Of a DNA stretch of 64,000 nucleotides, positions 17,745-26,787 are shown piece after piece. A program made the position numbers and the translations under genes. The stretch's first letter is position 1. Each line of letters opens with the position of its first letter. Below the pieces are notes generated by a model. The model had not been told where the DNA came from, searched no databases, and was given only the letters and a program-made list of their open reading frames with translations. The DNA lies in contig NZ_FOZD01000001.1 in assembly GCF_900113185.1 (NCBI RefSeq), forward strand, positions 930,001 through 994,000. The letters run 5' to 3'. The stretch comes from Agromyces sp. CF514 (lineage in GTDB: Bacteria > Actinomycetota > Actinomycetes > Actinomycetales > Microbacteriaceae).

Positions 17745-18542
17745 TCAGCCGGTGATGCTCCAGTAGGTCACGTCGCCGCCCGGGTGCATCTCGGTGATCG
17801 CGTAGTCGACCGAGCGGTCCCACGTGGCATCCGTGTGGCCGGCGTAGAGCACGTCGATCGAGCCGTCGTCGTTCGTCACGACCGCCGTGACGATGCCGGT
17901 GTGATCGCGGTCGCCCGAGTCGTCCCAGTCGAACTGCACGATGTCGCCGACCTTCACCTGGTCGCGCTGGTCGTCGGTGAGCATGGTCGCGAGATCCGGG
18001 CGCGACTCGAGGTACTCCATGAACGCGGTCGAGCTGCGCCAGGCGGCCGAGCTCGAATAGGCGTCGCCCACGGCGTACCACCAGTCCTCGTCTTCGACCC
18101 AGCCCCGGGCGATGAGCGACTGGCTCGCGAAGTCCATGCAGTCGTTCTCGTCGATGAAGCCGTACTCGTCGCTCCAGGTGCTGTCCCAGTTGTCCTGCAC
18201 GTACTGCATCTGTTCCGAGACGGCGGGGTCGAGCGAGGCCCAGTCGAGCTGCAGGCCCGAATCGGGTGCGGCCGAGGCATCCGCCTGCGCCGCCGACTCC
18301 TGCACCTCGACCGAGTCGTGCGCCGTCTCGTCGGGCGACGCGGTGCCCTGCGTCGCCGATGCCCAGCCGATGGCGACGAAGCCGCATCCGACCGCGAGCA
18401 CGGTCACGACGGCTGCCACGGCCAGCATGCGGCGTCGCCGGTACATGCGGCGGCGGTCGGCATCGGTCATCTCGTCGGCGCCCGAAAGCTCGGCGGGCTC
18501 GGCATCGGCAGGGAACGCTGTGGGCTCATCGGGGCGGGTCAT
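17745..18542 (-). CDS. secreted or membrane-anchored amidase-domain protein
   Basis: A 265-residue protein with one N-terminal membrane helix ([20 protein letters not shown]) preceded by an Arg-rich MYRRRR stretch. An extracellular domain of the putative amidase (Amidase_6) type follows: [16 protein letters not shown] holds the likely catalytic Cys, and [13 protein letters not shown] the His. The domain is related to cysteine peptidases that act on cell-wall peptides; the substrate is not known. The ATG at 18542 has TACGGT seven bases upstream. A long hairpin ends at its upstream side. Confidence 0.8.
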   Translation of the reverse strand: MTRPDEPTAFPADAEPAELSGADEMTDADRRRMYRRRRMLAVAAVVTVLAVGCGFVAIGWASATQGTASPDETAHDSVEVQESAAQADASAAPDSGLQLDWASLDPAVSEQMQYVQDNWDSTWSDEYGFIDENDCMDFASQSLIARGWVEDEDWWYAVGDAYSSSAAWRSSTAFMEYLESRPDLATMLTDDQRDQVKVGDIVQFDWDDSGDRDHTGIVTAVVTNDDGSIDVLYAGHTDATWDRSVDYAITEMHPGGDVTYWSITG

Positions 18543-18621
18543 CCATTCGACCGTATGCATCGAGCCTGTGCATCCCCTCTGCCTGCGGTAGGAATCCGCC
18601 CGCAGGCGGCCGCGACGGGGC

Positions 18622-18662
18622 GACGGATGCCGCAGCCGCACGTCGCGGCTGCGGCATCCGTC
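18622..18662. terminator. GGATGCC hairpin after ABC transporter operon
   Basis: Arms 18622-18639 and 18645-18662 pair perfectly over 18 bp with a five-base loop. It lies 20 bases beyond the stop of the ATP-binding protein gene. Confidence 0.75.
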
Positions 18663-18681
18663 CCGTCGGTGCCCGGCGGGG

Positions 18682-19350
18682 TCAGCGCTCGGTGACCGTG
18701 CCGGCCTTGATGTGCAGGCGGCGCTCGGCTCGCTTGGCCACCGCGGAGTCGTGCGTGACGACGATGAGCGTGAGCCCGCGGTCGCGGTGCAGGCCCTCGA
18801 GGATCTCGAGGATCTCGTCGCGGGTCTCCTCGTCGAGCGCGCCCGTCGGCTCGTCGGCGAGGAGCACGTCCGGCTCCTTCACGAGCGCGCGGGCGATCGC
18901 GACGCGCTGCTGCTGGCCGCCGGAGAGCTCGCTCGGCAGGTGACCGCCGCGGTCGGCGAGCCCGACCGACGCGAGCGCCTCCGCGGCCCGCTTCGCACGC
19001 TGGTCGCCGGAGACGCCGAGCGGTTCGAGCGCGGTCTCGACGTTCTCCTGGGCGGTGAGCGTCGGGATGAGGTTGAAGTTCTGGAAGACGAACCCGACCT
19101 CCTTCGCGCGGATCTTCGCGAGCCTGCCGTCTGGCATCTTCGAGATGTCGTCGTCGCCGATGGTGATCGTGCCCGAGGTGGGCCGGTCGAGCCCGCCGAG
19201 CATCTGCAGCAGGGTCGACTTGCCACCGCCGGTCGGCCCCTGGATGGCGACGTGCTGTCCCGACCTGATGTGCAGGTCGACGTTCTTGAGGGCGTGCACC
19301 GTTCGGTTGCCCTGCTGGTAGGTCTTCGTGAGTTTCGTGAGCGTGTACAT
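18682..19350 (-). CDS. ABC transporter ATP-binding protein (MacB/LolD type)
   Basis: A 222-residue ATPase. Walker A is GPTGGGKST, the signature is [15 protein letters not shown], Walker B is [16 protein letters not shown], and the H-loop is [16 protein letters not shown] is typical of the MacB/LolD/FtsE branch that drives mechanotransmission rather than classical transport. It pairs with the FtsX-type permease 62 bp upstream in the same direction. The operon is divergent from an OmpR/kinase pair that probably controls it. Confidence 0.93.
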   Translation of the reverse strand: MYTLTKLTKTYQQGNRTVHALKNVDLHIRSGQHVAIQGPTGGGKSTLLQMLGGLDRPTSGTITIGDDDISKMPDGRLAKIRAKEVGFVFQNFNLIPTLTAQENVETALEPLGVSGDQRAKRAAEALASVGLADRGGHLPSELSGGQQQRVAIARALVKEPDVLLADEPTGALDEETRDEILEILEGLHRDRGLTLIVVTHDSAVAKRAERRLHIKAGTVTER

Positions 19351-19412
19351 GGTGTCCTTCGATGCGATTCGGTTCGAGAGCCCGCGAGCGAGCGGATGCC
19401 GGTGCGCCGGCG

Positions 19413-20930
19413 TCAGCCGACGCTGCGCAGCGCCTCGGCGGGGCGCAGCCGTGAAGCGCGCCATCCGCCGATCGCGCCGGCGAGCAGGCCGCCGAGGATC
19501 GCGATGCCCACGGCGATGGCGATGACCGAGACCGTGATGGGCGCGTTCAGCGCGACCTCGGTCGTGGCCGCGGCCGTCTGGCCCATGGGGCCGCCGAACG
19601 AGCGACCGCCGCCTGCGGATGCCGCGTCGCCGCCGGCCGAGCCGCCGCCGGGACCCGCGGCCATGTCGAAGCCGCCGCTCGAGGCGCTGCCCGAGAGGGT
19701 CGGGGCGATGACGTTGATCACGACGATGCCGATGAGCCCGATCGCGATGCCGAGCGCACCGCCGATGAGGCCCTGCACGAGCGACTCGCCGGCGACCTGG
19801 CCGGTGATGCGGCGGTTCGACCAGCCGATCGCCTTCAGGGTGCCGAACTCGCGGGTGCGTCGGGTGACGCCCGAGATCGTGAACAGGATCGCGATGAGGA
19901 ACGCGGCCACGAGCACGGCGAGCGAGAGCCAGAGCCCGAGGTTCGAGACGAGGTCGGAGGCCGTGCTGAGCGAACCCGAGACGCTCGAGGCGAGGTCCTC
20001 CTGCGTCGACACGGTCGCGTCGGGCAGCGCGGCCTCGATGTCGGCCTGCACCTGGGCGATGTCGGTCGACGATGCGGCCTGCACGTAGATGTTCGAGAGC
20101 ATGCCGTCCTCACCCGACAGCGTCTGGGCGACGTCGAGCGGGATGTACACGTTCGACGCGCTCGCCGAGTCGGCGGCGTTCGAGGTCACGGTGCCGACGA
20201 TCTCGAAGTCGGTGCCGCCGATGTTCAGCGTGTCGCCCACGGCGAGCTCGGCGCTCGTCGCGTAGTCGGCATCGAGCACGGCGACGTACGCGCCGATGTC
20301 GTCGGTGTCGAGCGTGCGGCCCTCGGCGAGGGAGACCGCCGAGAGCGGGCCGATGGCGTCGGCCGACGGGTCGAGGCCGAGCACGCTGAACGAGTCGACG
20401 TCGAACGCGCTGCCGCCGGCACCGTCCGAGCCGCCCTGCGGGGGAGCGGCCTGCTGGTCGGCGCTCGGACCGGTGCCGCCGTCGGTGCCCTGCTGCTGGC
20501 TGAAGTCGGGCATCTCTCCGTTGAACGTCGTGTTCGTGAGCGAGAGCGTGCCCGAGGCCGCCGCCACGTTGTCGACGCCGAGCACGGTGTCGAGGGCGCT
20601 CGCATCGAACGTGCTCGAACCGAAGCCGGCCATCAGGCGGGACTGGCTGATCTCGGTCGTGCCGTCGGTGGTGGTGCCGTCGCCCGAGCCGAACTCGAAG
20701 CGCGGGCCGCCGCCCTCGCCCTCGGTGGGTGCGGTCGGGGTCTGGGTGACCGTGATGTCGGTGCCGACGCCGTAGACCGACTCGAGCACGGAGGCCTGGG
20801 CGGCCTTCACCCCCGAAGCGACGGAGTTGACGATGATGACGAGTGCGATCGCGAGCGCCATCCCGATGGCGATGATCGCCGTCTGTCTGCGGCGGCCGGC
20901 GAGCTCTCGCCGGAGGTACGTGAAGAACAT
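19413..20930 (-). CDS. FtsX/MacB-type ABC transporter permease
   Basis: A 505-residue permease with the MacB arrangement: one N-terminal helix (TAIIAIGMALAIALVIIVNS), a large extracytoplasmic MacB-PCD domain (residues about 45-320), then three C-terminal helices. GVTRRTREFGTLKAIGWSNR is the FtsX motif, and WRASRLRPAEALRSV ends the protein. Two Gly/Ser/Gln-rich low-complexity stretches stand out: one in the external domain, one between the last helices (about 435-465). Likely role: export or envelope-stress and peptide resistance. It starts 207 bp from the divergent regulator gene. Confidence 0.9.
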   Translation of the reverse strand: MFFTYLRRELAGRRRQTAIIAIGMALAIALVIIVNSVASGVKAAQASVLESVYGVGTDITVTQTPTAPTEGEGGGPRFEFGSGDGTTTDGTTEISQSRLMAGFGSSTFDASALDTVLGVDNVAAASGTLSLTNTTFNGEMPDFSQQQGTDGGTGPSADQQAAPPQGGSDGAGGSAFDVDSFSVLGLDPSADAIGPLSAVSLAEGRTLDTDDIGAYVAVLDADYATSAELAVGDTLNIGGTDFEIVGTVTSNAADSASASNVYIPLDVAQTLSGEDGMLSNIYVQAASSTDIAQVQADIEAALPDATVSTQEDLASSVSGSLSTASDLVSNLGLWLSLAVLVAAFLIAILFTISGVTRRTREFGTLKAIGWSNRRITGQVAGESLVQGLIGGALGIAIGLIGIVVINVIAPTLSGSASSGGFDMAAGPGGGSAGGDAASAGGGRSFGGPMGQTAAATTEVALNAPITVSVIAIAVGIAILGGLLAGAIGGWRASRLRPAEALRSVG

Positions 20931-21018
20931 GGGAATCCTCGGGGGTCTGGGCGAACGCACCGGGCGGGGCGCCGAGCACGACGGTAGGGACGGGCGCTTT
21001 GCCCGCCCTTGCCGGTGG

Positions 21019-21035
21019 CTATGAATCGGCCATGA
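21019..21035 (-). promoter_or_regulatory. direct-repeat operator upstream of ABC permease
   Basis: On the minus strand this reads TCATGG-N5-TCATAG, two half-sites 11 bp apart, the arrangement bound by OmpR/PhoB-type dimers. It sits 89 bp upstream of the permease start and mirrors the repeat near the regulator gene. Confidence 0.55.
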
Positions 21036-21099
21036 CCCTCGGTCGCCGGGTCCGGTCCTGTTCGCCGTACGGCGAGCGCGAGGCATCCGCACAAGAGGT

Positions 21100-21116
21100 T
21101 CATAGGAAACGCATAG
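21100..21116 (+). promoter_or_regulatory. direct-repeat operator upstream of response regulator
   Basis: TCATAG-N5-GCATAG gives two CATAG half-sites 11 bp apart, just upstream of a -10-like GATACT (21126-21131). The position overlaps the expected -35 region and suggests autoregulation. Confidence 0.55.
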
Positions 21117-21137
21117 TGCGACGCGGATACTGGAGTC

Positions 21138-21878
21138 ATGACGACCGCTGCAACGCATCGCGCCCCCCAGATCGCCAAGGGCGACGGATCCATGGTCCGC
21201 GTGCTCGTGGTCGACGACGAGCACTCGCTCACCGACCTGCTGAAGATGGCCCTGCGCTACGAGGGGTGGGACGTGCGCACCGCAGCCGACGGCCTCAGCG
21301 CGGTGAAGGTCGCCCGGGAGTTCCGCCCCGACGCGATCGTGCTCGACATCATGCTGCCCGACATCGACGGGCTCGAGGTGCTCCAGCGGGTGCGTGCCGA
21401 CGGCACCGAGACGCCCGTGCTGTTCCTCACCGCGAAGGACTCGCTCGACGACCGCATCGCCGGCCTCACCGCAGGCGGCGACGACTACGTCACCAAGCCG
21501 TTCAGCCTCGAAGAGGTCGTCGCGCGACTGCGCGGACTCATCCGTCGCTCGTCGCTGACGCTGGCCAACGCGAAGGACCCGGTGCTCGTGGTCGGCGACC
21601 TCAGCCTCGACGAGGACAGCTACGAGGTGGAGCGCGACGGCACCCCGATCGAGCTCACGGCGACCGAGTTCGAACTGCTGCGCTTCCTGATGCGCAACCC
21701 GCGCCGCGTGCTCAGCAAGGCGCAGATCCTCGACCGGGTGTGGTCGTACGACTTCGGCGGCAAGGAATCGGTCGTCGAGCTCTACATCTCCTACCTGCGC
21801 AAGAAGATCGACGCGGGGCGCGAGCCCATGATCCACACCGTGCGCGGTGCGGGCTACATGATCAAGGCCGCCGGATGA
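21138..21878 (+). CDS. OmpR-family response regulator
   Basis: A 246-residue regulator. The receiver domain has VVDDE acidic residues, phospho-acceptor D70 in IVLDIMLPDIDG and K120 in YVTKPF. The winged-helix domain follows with LTATEFELLRFLMRNPRRVL and the C-terminal VRGAGYMIK. A 19-residue extension precedes the usual start. GATACT ends six bases before the ATG with no ribosome-binding site. The kinase gene overlaps its stop by four bases (ATGA). Likely targets, from the repeats in the intergenic region, are this operon and the divergent ABC transporter. Confidence 0.95.
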   Translation: MTTAATHRAPQIAKGDGSMVRVLVVDDEHSLTDLLKMALRYEGWDVRTAADGLSAVKVAREFRPDAIVLDIMLPDIDGLEVLQRVRADGTETPVLFLTAKDSLDDRIAGLTAGGDDYVTKPFSLEEVVARLRGLIRRSSLTLANAKDPVLVVGDLSLDEDSYEVERDGTPIELTATEFELLRFLMRNPRRVLSKAQILDRVWSYDFGGKESVVELYISYLRKKIDAGREPMIHTVRGAGYMIKAAG

Positions 21879-23455
21879 CGAAGCCAGGCGACCCCGGCCA
21901 CGCCGCCGCCGCGCGGGCCGACGCCGAGCAGGCGAGCACTTCGGGGCTCGCGTTGCTCGACCGCGAGGCTGGCACGGGCGGCGAATCCCGGCAGTCACGC
22001 GCCGTGGGCGCCCGGGCATCGTGGACGCTGCGCCGCCGACTGCTCGCCCTCGTGGCGGGCCTGCTCATCGCGATGAGCGCCGTCATCGGCGTCGCGACGG
22101 TCGCGCTCTTCCACGCGTCGAGCGTCGAACGCCTCGACTCGAGCCTGCGCGCCGCGGCAGAACGGGCGGGCGGTGCGACCGGGCCGAACGTCCCGAACAA
22201 TCCCGGCCTGGCGGTGCGCGAGTTCCTCAGCGTGCCCGGCCAGCCCGACGGCACGCTCGGGGCGGTCTTCGTCGGCGACCAGTCCGACGCCGCCTACATC
22301 GCGCAGGGGGAGTTCCAGCCCGCGGGTCCGGCCGCGACGGCAGCGCTGGGCGAGGTGCCGATCGACCGCCAGGTGCACACCGTCACGGCCGGCGACCTGG
22401 GCGACTACCGTTCGCTCGCGGTCGAGACCGCTCCCGACATGCGCATCGTGCTGGCGCTGCCGCTCGACGCCGTCACGGCGCAGACGACCCAGCTCGCGAT
22501 CACCGTCGCAGTCGTCGCCATCGGCGGACTGCTGCTCGCGCTCGCCGTGGGCCCGTTCGTGGTGCGGCGTGCGCTCGAGCCGCTCGAGCGCGTGACCGAG
22601 ACCGCCCGTGCCGTCTCGGAGCGCCCCCTCGACCGGGGCGACGTCGACCTGACCGAACGCGTGCCCGTCGACGACGAGCGCACCGAGGTCGGCCGGCTCG
22701 GCACCGCCTTCAACCGCATGCTCGGGCACGTGGCTTCCGCGCTGACCGCGCGCGAGCACAGCGAGCGAAAGGTGCGACGGTTCGTCGCCGACGCCTCGCA
22801 CGAACTGCGCACCCCGCTCGCATCGATCCGCGGCTACGCCGAGCTCACGCGCCTGCACGGCGGCGACCTGCCGCCCGACGTGACGCACGCGATCTCGCGC
22901 ATCGAGGCGGAGTCGGTGCGCATGACCGAACTCGTCGAGGACCTGCTGCTGCTCGCCCGGCTCGACGAGGGCCGCGAGCTCGGCGCCCTGCCCGTCGATC
23001 TCGGGCGCATGCTCGGCGAGGCCGTCGGCGACGCCCAGGCAGCAGGGCCCGATCACGACTGGGAGGTGCGGGCCACGGATGCCTACACCACCGTCGTCGG
23101 CGATGAACCACGCCTGCGCCAGGTCGTCACGAACCTGCTCGCCAACGCCCGGGTGCACACGCCGGACGGCACGCACGTGGTGGCTTCGCTCGAGCGAGAG
23201 TGCGACGAGGTGGTGCTTCGCGTGAGCGACGACGGGCCCGGCGTGCCGCCCGAACTGATCGGGTCGCTGTTCGAGCGCTTCGCCCGCGGCGATTCCTCGC
23301 GCTCGCGCCGCGCCGGCAGCACCGGACTCGGGCTCGCGATCGTGCGTGCGGTGGTCGAGGCGCACGACGGCGAGGTCGACGTCGAGAGCGAGCCCGGTTC
23401 CACGGTGTTCACCGTTCGCCTGCCCGCAGCCCCGCCCGCCTCGCCGGTCGAGTAG
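21875..23455 (+). CDS. sensor histidine kinase
   Basis: A 526-residue membrane kinase. Two transmembrane helices (about residues 56-80 and 207-232) enclose an extracellular sensor of about 125 residues. HAMP follows (RRALEPLERVTETARAV). The dimerisation helix has FVADASHELRTPLASIRGYA with phospho-acceptor H309. The ATPase domain shows VVTNLLANARVHTP (N box), VSDDGPGVPPE (G1) and STGLGLAIVRAVVEAH (G2). The signal is unknown. It is translationally coupled to the OmpR-type regulator. Its last codons lie within a 28-bp tandem duplication. Confidence 0.95.
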   Translation: MTKPGDPGHAAAARADAEQASTSGLALLDREAGTGGESRQSRAVGARASWTLRRRLLALVAGLLIAMSAVIGVATVALFHASSVERLDSSLRAAAERAGGATGPNVPNNPGLAVREFLSVPGQPDGTLGAVFVGDQSDAAYIAQGEFQPAGPAATAALGEVPIDRQVHTVTAGDLGDYRSLAVETAPDMRIVLALPLDAVTAQTTQLAITVAVVAIGGLLLALAVGPFVVRRALEPLERVTETARAVSERPLDRGDVDLTERVPVDDERTEVGRLGTAFNRMLGHVASALTAREHSERKVRRFVADASHELRTPLASIRGYAELTRLHGGDLPPDVTHAISRIEAESVRMTELVEDLLLLARLDEGRELGALPVDLGRMLGEAVGDAQAAGPDHDWEVRATDAYTTVVGDEPRLRQVVTNLLANARVHTPDGTHVVASLERECDEVVLRVSDDGPGVPPELIGSLFERFARGDSSRSRRAGSTGLGLAIVRAVVEAHDGEVDVESEPGSTVFTVRLPAAPPASPVE

Positions 23456-23496
23456 CGCGAAGCGCGTATCGCCGGTCGAGTAGCGCGAAGTGCGTG
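23441..23496. repeat. tandem 28-bp repeat of the GGTCGAGTAGCG family
   Basis: Positions 23441-23468 and 23469-23496 are near-identical (two differences). The first copy contains the kinase stop codon. The core TCGCCGGTCGAGTAGCGCGA resembles extragenic repeats widespread in Microbacteriaceae. Confidence 0.85.
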
Positions 23497-23531
23497 TCGA
23501 GGCCGGCGCCCCTCGACCGGTGCACCGACGA

Positions 23532-23567
23532 CGAAGGCCCGCCCTCCGGATGGAGGGCGGGCCTTCG
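23532..23567. terminator. strong bidirectional hairpin
   Basis: CGAAGGCCCGCCCTCC pairs perfectly with 23552-23567 over 16 bp around the four-base loop GGAT. It lies between the convergent kinase and MarR genes. Confidence 0.8.
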
Positions 23568-23588
23568 TGCGGACCCGTGCGACCGGGG

Positions 23589-24056
23589 TCATGCCTCGGC
23601 GATGCGCCGGAGCAACTCGGAGAAGCTCCGGAGCTCGGCCTCGGGGTACCCGGCCAGCACGTCGCGGAGGCGCTGCTGGTTGGCTTCGCGCACCCGGCTG
23701 ACCCGCTCGATCGCGAGTTCGGTCGCGACGAGCACCCGCACCCGGCCGTCGCGCTCGTCGGCCCTGGTCTCGACCAGGCCGAGCTCCTCGAGCGCCCGCA
23801 CCTGTCGGCTGACGACGGACTTGTCCATCTCGAACGTCTCGGCCAGCACGTGCGCGTTCGTGGTGCCGAGGCGCACGATCGTCGAGAGGAGCTTGTACGC
23901 CGCGGGCTGCAGGTCGGGGTGGATCTGCTGCGCGGCCTCCTTCCAGACGAGCCGCACCCGGCTGAAGAGCATGCTCACCTGCTGCTCGACTTCGGCGATG
24001 GCCTCGTCGGTGGCGGTAGCAGGGGCTGCTGCGCTGGCCTCGGTCACGGTGGTCAT
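23589..24056 (-). CDS. MarR-family regulator of the efflux operon
   Basis: A 155-residue MarR-type repressor. The winged helix is at AHVLAETFEMDKSVVSRQVRALEELGLVETRADERDGR in the usual order, and flanking helices form the dimer interface. It starts one base after the stop of the MFS efflux gene, so it is the second gene of that operon. The two GTTG-N8-CAAC sites over the operon promoter are its likely operators, which makes a self-limiting circuit induced by a drug-like ligand. Confidence 0.9.
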   Translation of the reverse strand: MTTVTEASAAAPATATDEAIAEVEQQVSMLFSRVRLVWKEAAQQIHPDLQPAAYKLLSTIVRLGTTNAHVLAETFEMDKSVVSRQVRALEELGLVETRADERDGRVRVLVATELAIERVSRVREANQQRLRDVLAGYPEAELRSFSELLRRIAEA

Positions 24057-24057
24057 G

Positions 24058-25818
24058 TTATCGGGCGGTCGTGTTCTCGGCCGTGTCGGAGCCGGCCCGC
24101 GACGGGCGGTCGCCCGAGCCGGCGGTCGCCTTCGACGGCGCGTCTGCCGCGGCATCCGCCTCGACGAGCTGGATCGACGAGGTCACCGGAGCACCGATCT
24201 CGGCTTCGGCCAGGTCGATCGCGACCTGCTCGAACTCCTCCTTCAGGCTCTCGGCCGCGGTCTTCGTCGAGAGCGCCTTGTTCGGCAGGAACGCGATCGC
24301 GAGCACGCTGAGCACCGCGAGCGGCACGGCGACCCAGAAGACATCGGCGATGCCGTTGCCGTAGGCGTTCTCGATGATCACGCGGACGCTCTCGGGCAGC
24401 TGCGAGACGTGGGGGATGCCGCCGCCGGCGAGGCCCTTCAGCGCGTCGATCTCCTCAGGGGAGGTGGGCGTGAAGTTCTTCAGGCCCGACGTGATGTGCG
24501 TCGTGACCTGCGTGGCCAGCAGCGAGCCCATGATGGTCACGCCGATGGTGCCCGCGATCGTGCGGAAGAAGTTCACGTTCGAGCTGGCGGCCCCGAGCTG
24601 CGAGGCCGGGGTGTCGTTCTGCACGACGAGCGTGAGGTTCTGCATGACCATGCCGAGGCCCGCGCCGAGCACGACCATGTAGACGCTGACGAGGCCGTAG
24701 TCGGTGTCGTAGTGGAGCGTGGTCATGAGGTAGGCGCCGGCGACGACGAGCACGGAGCCGAGCACCATGAAGCGCTTCCACTTGCCGAACTTGCTGATGA
24801 GTGCGCCGATCAGGATCGAGGCGCCCATCTGGCCGACGATCATGGGGATCGTCATGAGGCCCGACTCGGTCGGGGTCGCGCCACGGGCGAGCTGGAAGTA
24901 CTGGGCGAGGAACACGCTGGTCGCGAACATCGAGACGCCGATCGCGACGGACGCGATGACGGCGAGCGTGAACGTGCGGTTCTTGAAGAGCGTCATCGGG
25001 ACGATGGGTTCTGCCACGAAGAACTCGGTGACGATGAAGCCGATGATGGCCGCAGCGGACACGCCGATCGTGACGAAGCTGGTCATGGAGTCCCACTCGA
25101 ACTCGCTGCCGCCGAGGGAGACCCAGATCAGCAGGAGCGAGACGCCGACCGTGAGCAGCGCGATGCCGACGTAGTCGATCTTCACGGCGCGCTTCGGCAT
25201 CGGGGGCAGGTGCAGGGTGAGCTGGATGACGATGAGCGCGATGATCGCGAGCGGCACCGGCAGGAAGAAGTTGGCGCGCCAACCCCACGCGTCGGTGATG
25301 ACGCCGCCGAGCAGCGGGCCGCCGATGGTCGCGACGGCCATGATGCCGCCGACGAAGCCCATGTACTTGCCGCGCTCGCGCGGCGAGATGATGACCGCGA
25401 TGAGGATCATGACGAGCGACATGAGGCCGCCCGCGCCGAGGCCCTGGATCACGCGCACGGCGATGAGGGTCGTGGTGTCCTGCGCGAAGCCGGCGATCGC
25501 CGTGCCGACGACGAACAGGCCGATCGCCGAGATGAGCAGCACCTTGCGGTTCACCAGGTCGGCGAGCTTGCCCCAGATCGGGGTCGAGACGGCCATGGCG
25601 AGCAGGCTCGCGGTGATGACCCAGGTGTAGGCGGTCTGGTCGCCGCCGAGGTCGGCGATGATGAGCGGCATCGAGGTCGAGACGACCGTGCCGGAGATGA
25701 CGGCGACGAACATCGCCACGACGAGGCCGGAGATCGCGACGATCACCTCGCGCGGGGTGCGTTGCGCCGGCGCGGCCGGCATGCTGCCGGTCGTGGGCTT
25801 GTCTGCCACAGAAGTCAC
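24058..25818 (-). CDS. MFS multidrug efflux transporter (EmrB/QacA type)
   Basis: A 586-residue DHA2-family antiporter with about 14 membrane helices. Hallmarks are TSMPLIIADLGGDQTAYTWV, motif A in GKLADLVNRKVLLI, and the motif C region GGIMAVATIGGPLLGGVITD. The last 70 residues form an Ala/Glu-rich cytoplasmic tail. The GTG at 25818 is supported by AAGGAAA upstream. Transcription starts from a near-consensus promoter flanked by two palindromes, and the MarR gene follows by one base. Export of hydrophobic cations or antibiotics is likely; the compound is unknown. Confidence 0.92.
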   Translation of the reverse strand: MTSVADKPTTGSMPAAPAQRTPREVIVAISGLVVAMFVAVISGTVVSTSMPLIIADLGGDQTAYTWVITASLLAMAVSTPIWGKLADLVNRKVLLISAIGLFVVGTAIAGFAQDTTTLIAVRVIQGLGAGGLMSLVMILIAVIISPRERGKYMGFVGGIMAVATIGGPLLGGVITDAWGWRANFFLPVPLAIIALIVIQLTLHLPPMPKRAVKIDYVGIALLTVGVSLLLIWVSLGGSEFEWDSMTSFVTIGVSAAAIIGFIVTEFFVAEPIVPMTLFKNRTFTLAVIASVAIGVSMFATSVFLAQYFQLARGATPTESGLMTIPMIVGQMGASILIGALISKFGKWKRFMVLGSVLVVAGAYLMTTLHYDTDYGLVSVYMVVLGAGLGMVMQNLTLVVQNDTPASQLGAASSNVNFFRTIAGTIGVTIMGSLLATQVTTHITSGLKNFTPTSPEEIDALKGLAGGGIPHVSQLPESVRVIIENAYGNGIADVFWVAVPLAVLSVLAIAFLPNKALSTKTAAESLKEEFEQVAIDLAEAEIGAPVTSSIQLVEADAAADAPSKATAGSGDRPSRAGSDTAENTTAR

Positions 25819-25859
25819 GTGTGTTTCCTTACGTCTTGCACGTCTTGCGTATTCACAAG

Positions 25860-25903
25860 GTTGATATAGAGCAACTATATATAAATGGTTGCATTGAGTC
25901 AAC
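25860..25903 (-). promoter_or_regulatory. efflux operon promoter with two MarR-type operators
   Basis: On the minus strand, TTGACT (25897-25902), a 17-bp spacer and TATAGT (25874-25879) form a near-consensus promoter. Inverted repeats GTTG-N8-CAAC at 25888-25903 and 25860-25875, centres 28 bp apart, overlap the -35 and the start of transcription. Confidence 0.8.
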
Positions 25904-25980
25904 TTTGGACCTCGGTCAACTATTCCCACGTGGGTCGATTCGATGGGCGGATGTCGCGGGCGGGCGCCTGCGGCCTCGAT

Positions 25981-26009
25981 TTGGCCGCGCATGCGACATC
26001 CGGTAATGT
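25981..26009 (+). promoter_or_regulatory. rplJL promoter
   Basis: TTGGCC and TAATGT are separated by 17 bp and lie just upstream of the L10 leader. This leaves an untranslated leader of about 235 bases before rplJ. Confidence 0.65.
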
Positions 26010-26019
26010 GGTCCGAAGC

Positions 26020-26168
26020 CGAAGACCGCTGGTTGTCGTGCCGCTCGGGTTCCACCCCGAAGAGCCGACCGAAGTCTTGCGAAAGCAAGGGCCCGCGCAG
26101 GTGTGACGAAGACTTTCCGATGCGAATCGGCCCAGGCTCCGCGCAACTGCGCCGGAGCCTTTTTGTTT
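26020..26168 (+). ncRNA. L10 leader RNA with attenuator hairpin
   Basis: The rplJ leader contains paired elements of the L10-leader type (AGACCGCTGG...GGGCCCGCGCAGGTGTGACGAAGA in order) and ends in a hairpin of GGCTCC...GGAGCC (26135-26159, loop AACT) followed by TTTTTGTTTG. That end has the form of an intrinsic terminator inside the leader. In known cases L10(L12)4 binds such leaders to limit its own synthesis. Whether attenuation occurs here is inference. Confidence 0.65.
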
Positions 26169-26250
26169 GCTCGCAACACCTCGCCACCCAGTCGCGATCC
26201 GAAGCCGTGCATCGCCACCGTGATGCACGTTGAATACTCAAGGAGTGGCC

Positions 26251-26739
26251 ATGGCGAACAAGGAAGCCTCGGTTGCCGAACTCACGAACCTGTTCGAGAG
26301 CTCTGCTGCCGTTCTGCTGACCGAATACCGCGGCCTGACGGTTGCACAGCTCAAGCAGCTGCGCAACAGCATCCGTCAGGACGCGAGCTACGCCGTGGTG
26401 AAGAACACGCTGACCAAGATCGCCGCGAACAACGCGGGGATCACGACGCTGGACGACGACCTCACCGGTCCGTCCGCCGTCGCCTTCGTGCACGGCGACT
26501 TCGTCGCCACCGCCAAGGCCGTTCGTGACTTCGCCAAGGCAAACCCGAATCTTGTGATCAAGGGCGGCGTCTTCGAGGGCAAGACCCTCAACGCCGACGA
26601 GGTCAACAAGTACGCCTCGCTCGAGAGCCGTGAGGTTCTGCTTGCGAAGGCAGCGGGAATGATGAAGGCGACGATGGGCAAGGCTGCCGCCACCATCGAC
26701 GCGCTTCGCGAAAAGCTGGAGACCGCCGAGGCCGCGTAA
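26251..26739 (+). CDS. rplJ: 50S ribosomal protein L10
   Basis: A 162-residue stalk-base protein that anchors L12 dimers to the large subunit. N-terminal rRNA-binding part: [55 protein letters not shown]. The C-terminal helix for L12 binding is around [26 protein letters not shown] five bases before the ATG at 26251 fixes the start. rplL follows after 48 bases. rplK-rplA are not directly upstream; the MarR efflux operon is there instead, read the other way. Confidence 0.98.
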   Translation: MANKEASVAELTNLFESSAAVLLTEYRGLTVAQLKQLRNSIRQDASYAVVKNTLTKIAANNAGITTLDDDLTGPSAVAFVHGDFVATAKAVRDFAKANPNLVIKGGVFEGKTLNADEVNKYASLESREVLLAKAAGMMKATMGKAAATIDALREKLETAEAA

Positions 26740-26787
26740 GCGCCCGACGTTCTCGTTCTACAAACCCCATTTATTAGGAGATACATC

